Below are positions 61,390 to 64,000 of a stretch of DNA of 64,000 nucleotides, one piece after another. The notes beneath the pieces were generated by a model. The model ran no database searches. It saw only the letters and a list, made by a program, of their open reading frames with translations, and was not told where the DNA came from. The translations under genes were made by a program, and so were the position numbers. Source of the stretch: Bradyrhizobium sediminis (GTDB taxonomy: Bacteria > Pseudomonadota > Alphaproteobacteria > Rhizobiales > Xanthobacteraceae). The stretch's first letter is position 1. Each line of letters opens with the position of its first letter. The DNA lies in NCBI RefSeq assembly GCF_018736105.1, contig NZ_CP076135.1:4958001-5022000 (forward strand), written 5' to 3'.

Positions 61390-63171
61390 CTAAGCTACCT
61401 TCAGCAATTCGCCAACCTCGGCCATCCCGACGGCGCGATCGTCGAGCAGATGGCCGGTGATGGCGCGCTGCGCCGCATTTTCCGTGAGCCGGAACGGATC
61501 GCTCGCCGCGACCCGGTGATCGATCACCATCCGCGACAGCAGCAGCCGCCGTGCGTCGCCGCGCATCTCGTGGATGCGCCCGCCTTCCCAGGCCAGCGCC
61601 ACGGCGCTGGCGACGTGATAGAGCAGGCTGGTGGCGCGCCGCGCGTCGGCTTCGTTGTCCATGCGGCTTGCGACCTCGCGGGCGAAGCCGATGGCGCGAT
61701 CGGTGAGATCGCGCAGGCGGCCGCGCCAGGCCTGCGGCACATTGGCGCTGTCGTCGAGCCGGGCATGCAGGTCGGCGGCCAATGCGGCCTCGGCGCCATG
61801 GCGGCCGACGGCGCGCTTAAGCGCGTCGATTGCAACGATGTTGCCGGTGCCTTCCCAGATCGAGCCGAGATGGGCGTCACGCAGCAGCCGCGCCGTGGCG
61901 AATTCCTCGATGTAACCGATGCCGCCGCGCATCTCGAGCGCGTCGCCGCAGACCTTGCGGGCGTCGCGGGTGGCGCGAAATTTCAGCGTCGGGGTCAGGA
62001 TGCGCAACAGCGCCGCCGCGTCCTGGCTACCGGCCTCGGCGCGGTCGAGCGCGTCAGCGGTCAGGAAACTCAATGACAGTGCCTGCTCGGTCGCCAGCAT
62101 GATCTTCATCAATTGTCGCCGCGCCAGGGGCAGATCGACGATGCGGCTTCCGAACACCACGCGGTTCTGCGCCACCGTCATCGCGTCGTGATGCGCGCGC
62201 CGCATCAGCGCGGTGGATTTGACGCCGTTGGAAAGCCGCGAGGAATTGACCATCTCGGCCATCTGCACGAAGCCACGGTCGAGCTTGCCGACCGCGTAGG
62301 CAATCGCGCCCTCGAGTTTGATCTCGCCCGAGGCCATCGAGCGGGTGCCGAGCTTGTCCTTGAGACGGACGATCCGGTAATGATTCGGGGTGCCGTCGTC
62401 GAGCGTCCGCGGCATCAGGAACAGGCCGACGCCGCGCGTTCCCGGCCCTGCGCCTTCCGGCCGCGCCAGCAGCATCACGACTTTGGCGTCCGCATTGGAG
62501 CAGAACCACTTCTCGCCGGTCAGCCGCCAGTGATCGCCTTCCTGCACCGCCGTCGTGGTCAGCGTGCCGACGTCGGAGCCGCCTTCCTTCTCGGTCATGA
62601 ACTGGCCGCCCTGCGTGAGCTTGCTCATGTCGGTCTGGGTCAGGCCATCGAGATATTTCGATTTCAAGGCCTCGCTGCCGAAATTCGCAAGCAGCTTGGC
62701 GCAGCCGTCAGTGACGTTGATCGGACAGCCCAGCCCGAATTCGGCCTGGTTGAACAGGAACGTAAAGGCGTGCTTGGCGACGACCGGATACTTGTCCGGC
62801 CAGCCCAGGATGCCCTTGCGCACCGACATCGCGTGAATGCCGAATTCGCCGAACGCGGCGCGCTCCAGCTCACGATAGGCCGGATGATATTCGATCCACT
62901 GCGCGTCGCGGCCGAAGCGGTCGCGCTGGTGCAGCACCGGGGTGTGGCGGTCCGACAGGCGCGCGCATTCGTCGAGATGGCCGCCGGCGAGGCCGCCGAG
63001 CCGGTCGAGATGCGGCTCGATATGGCGGAACAGCGCTTCCGGCAGATGAATGCGCAACAGATCCGTCAGTGCCGGATCGGCGCGGTAGAAATTCATCCCC
63101 GTTGTGTCCGGCGCGAGCAATCCCGGCTGGCCGGGAGCAAGACTTGCGCGATCGTGCTTGAGTGGCTGCAT
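61390..63171 (-). CDS. AidB-like acyl-CoA dehydrogenase
   Basis: A 593-residue protein. The length, the GLGCPINVTDGCAKLLANFGSEALKSKYLDGL segment, TEKEGGSDVGTLTTTA and MRGGIGYIEEFATARLLRDAHLGSIWEGTGNIVAID match the AidB group of the acyl-CoA dehydrogenase superfamily. The glutamate in GYIEEF occupies the catalytic-base region. E. coli AidB acts in the alkylation response and has weak isovaleryl-CoA dehydrogenase activity; many alphaproteobacterial homologues are metabolic enzymes. The C-terminal 60 residues are rich in Arg and Ala, which may allow DNA binding. The role here is uncertain. Confidence 0.88.
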   Translation of the reverse strand: MQPLKHDRASLAPGQPGLLAPDTTGMNFYRADPALTDLLRIHLPEALFRHIEPHLDRLGGLAGGHLDECARLSDRHTPVLHQRDRFGRDAQWIEYHPAYRELERAAFGEFGIHAMSVRKGILGWPDKYPVVAKHAFTFLFNQAEFGLGCPINVTDGCAKLLANFGSEALKSKYLDGLTQTDMSKLTQGGQFMTEKEGGSDVGTLTTTAVQEGDHWRLTGEKWFCSNADAKVVMLLARPEGAGPGTRGVGLFLMPRTLDDGTPNHYRIVRLKDKLGTRSMASGEIKLEGAIAYAVGKLDRGFVQMAEMVNSSRLSNGVKSTALMRRAHHDAMTVAQNRVVFGSRIVDLPLARRQLMKIMLATEQALSLSFLTADALDRAEAGSQDAAALLRILTPTLKFRATRDARKVCGDALEMRGGIGYIEEFATARLLRDAHLGSIWEGTGNIVAIDALKRAVGRHGAEAALAADLHARLDDSANVPQAWRGRLRDLTDRAIGFAREVASRMDNEADARRATSLLYHVASAVALAWEGGRIHEMRGDARRLLLSRMVIDHRVAASDPFRLTENAAQRAITGHLLDDRAVGMAEVGELLKVA

Positions 63172-63273
63172 TTTTTGACTCTTGTTCGTTCCGCCCGATA
63201 TTGCCTGCTATAGACCACCTACCGATAAAGCAGGCGACAACGCCGTCAACAAACATAATTGGAGGATCACCCT

Positions 63274-64000
63274 GTGGCAGACGGATACCGCATCATCGGC
63301 GCCGAGATGTCGCCCTACTCGGTCAAGGTCCGCTCCTATTTTCGCTACAAGGCCATTCCGCACCAATGGGTTTTGCGCAATGCGGCAAGCCAGGCGGAAT
63401 ATGACAAATACGCCAAAATGCCGATCATTCCGCTGGTGATCACGCCCGAGGGCACTGGCATCCAGGATTCCACTCCGATCATCGAGCAGATGGAGAAGCT
63501 GCATCCGCAGCCGTCGATCCATCCGGACGACGCCATCGCCAACTACGTCTCCACGCTGATCGAGGAATTCGGCGACGAGTGGGGTAACAAATGGATGTTT
63601 CACTACCGCTGGGCGCGCGAGGTCGATCAGCGCGCATCGGCCGGGCGCATCGCCCGGATGCGCAGCCCGAAAGCGAGCGAAGCCGAGCATGACGCCTTCG
63701 CCGACCAGGTGCGGACCCGCATGGTGAGCCGGGTCTGGTTCGTCGGCTCGAACGAACTGACCGCGCCGCAGATCGAGGAAGGTTTTGGGGACATGCTCGG
63801 CCTGCTCGACGATCACCTCGCCAAGCGGCCTTATCTGTTCGGCGGACGGCCCGCGTTCGGCGACTTCGGTCTCTGGGGCCAGTTTTACGAGCTGTGGACC
63901 GATCCGACCGCCGGCGCTCTGATCGAGGGCAATGCGCCGCATGTACTCGACTGGATCCACCGCATGCTGTGGCCGCGGGCGGAAGGCGCGTTCGAAGGCT
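63274..64000 (+). CDS. Glutathione S-transferase family protein, N-terminal part (cut by window edge)
   Basis: From a GTG at 63274, with GGAGG eight bases upstream, 242 codons run open to the window end. The thioredoxin-like domain reads IIGAEMSPYSVKVRSYFRYKAIPHQWVLR with Ser-Pro-Tyr at the glutathione site, then IIPLVITPEGTGIQDSTPIIEQMEKL with the cis-Pro and the Asp-Ser contact. A helical GST C-terminal domain follows (PYLFGGRPAFGDFGLWGQF). It is divergent from the AidB-like gene. The substrate is unknown. Confidence 0.88.
   Translation, partial: MADGYRIIGAEMSPYSVKVRSYFRYKAIPHQWVLRNAASQAEYDKYAKMPIIPLVITPEGTGIQDSTPIIEQMEKLHPQPSIHPDDAIANYVSTLIEEFGDEWGNKWMFHYRWAREVDQRASAGRIARMRSPKASEAEHDAFADQVRTRMVSRVWFVGSNELTAPQIEEGFGDMLGLLDDHLAKRPYLFGGRPAFGDFGLWGQFYELWTDPTAGALIEGNAPHVLDWIHRMLWPRAEGAFEG

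Overview
The window is GC-rich chromosomal DNA from an alphaproteobacterium, most likely Bradyrhizobium, Rhodopseudomonas or a close relative (Bradyrhizobiaceae). This is an inference from gene content: several branched-chain-amino-acid-type (Liv) ABC systems, a pobA beside hydroxycinnamate genes, an RpaR/RpaI-like quorum-sensing pair, an mbfA gene behind a perfect Irr-type iron-control palindrome, an FNR/FixK-type box before a universal stress gene, and many dispersed palindromic intergenic repeats. No rRNA, tRNA, CRISPR array, prophage or insertion sequence was seen.

Layout. 1-9655: the N-terminal part of a FadB-like gene on the minus strand, an IclR regulator with a palindrome and a triplicated motif upstream, a complete liv operon (livG-F-H-M), two tandem near-identical solute-binding proteins each with its own terminator, and a glycerate kinase. 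9664-24310: an aromatic-acid block made of a MarR regulator, divergent liv genes (including a LivM-LivG fusion), a minus-strand operon (enoyl-CoA hydratase, feruloyl-CoA-synthase-like ligase, SDR dehydrogenase, hotdog thioesterase, binding protein), a TRAP transporter and divergent pobA. Three promoter regions in this block carry the same element, GTTAT-N5-ATAAY or a one-mismatch variant, which suggests one regulon. 24661-39306: mixed genes, including a PaaI thioesterase, LysR, GSTs, a WYL regulator with paired operator-like palindromes, a diguanylate cyclase, an orphan TAXI protein, an outer-membrane protein, a cyclic-nucleotide-gated K+ channel and a crotonase lacking both catalytic glutamates. 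39487-43569: the luxR/luxI pair, a universal stress protein and an APC permease.

43573-56910 is a second acyl-CoA block: a long minus-strand operon (SDR, crotonase, feruloyl-CoA-synthase-like ligase, three acyl-CoA dehydrogenases, nitroreductase) with a TetR gene upstream, and a divergent plus-strand run (thiolase, a second ligase, epoxide-hydrolase-like protein). It repeats the SDR/ligase/crotonase module of the first block and adds dehydrogenases and a thiolase, so it can be read as a complete beta-oxidation route for a saturated side chain. 56980-64000 holds mbfA, an amidase, an NTF2-like protein, a zinc alcohol dehydrogenase, an AidB-like acyl-CoA dehydrogenase and the start of a GST.

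Working model: hydroxycinnamate-type acids are imported by the Liv and TRAP systems, activated to CoA esters, shortened to 4-hydroxybenzoate and hydroxylated by PobA to protocatechuate. The adjacent RpaI-like synthase belongs to a family that uses aryl- or branched-acyl-CoA, so CoA esters made here could also feed signalling. The substrates are inferred, not shown.
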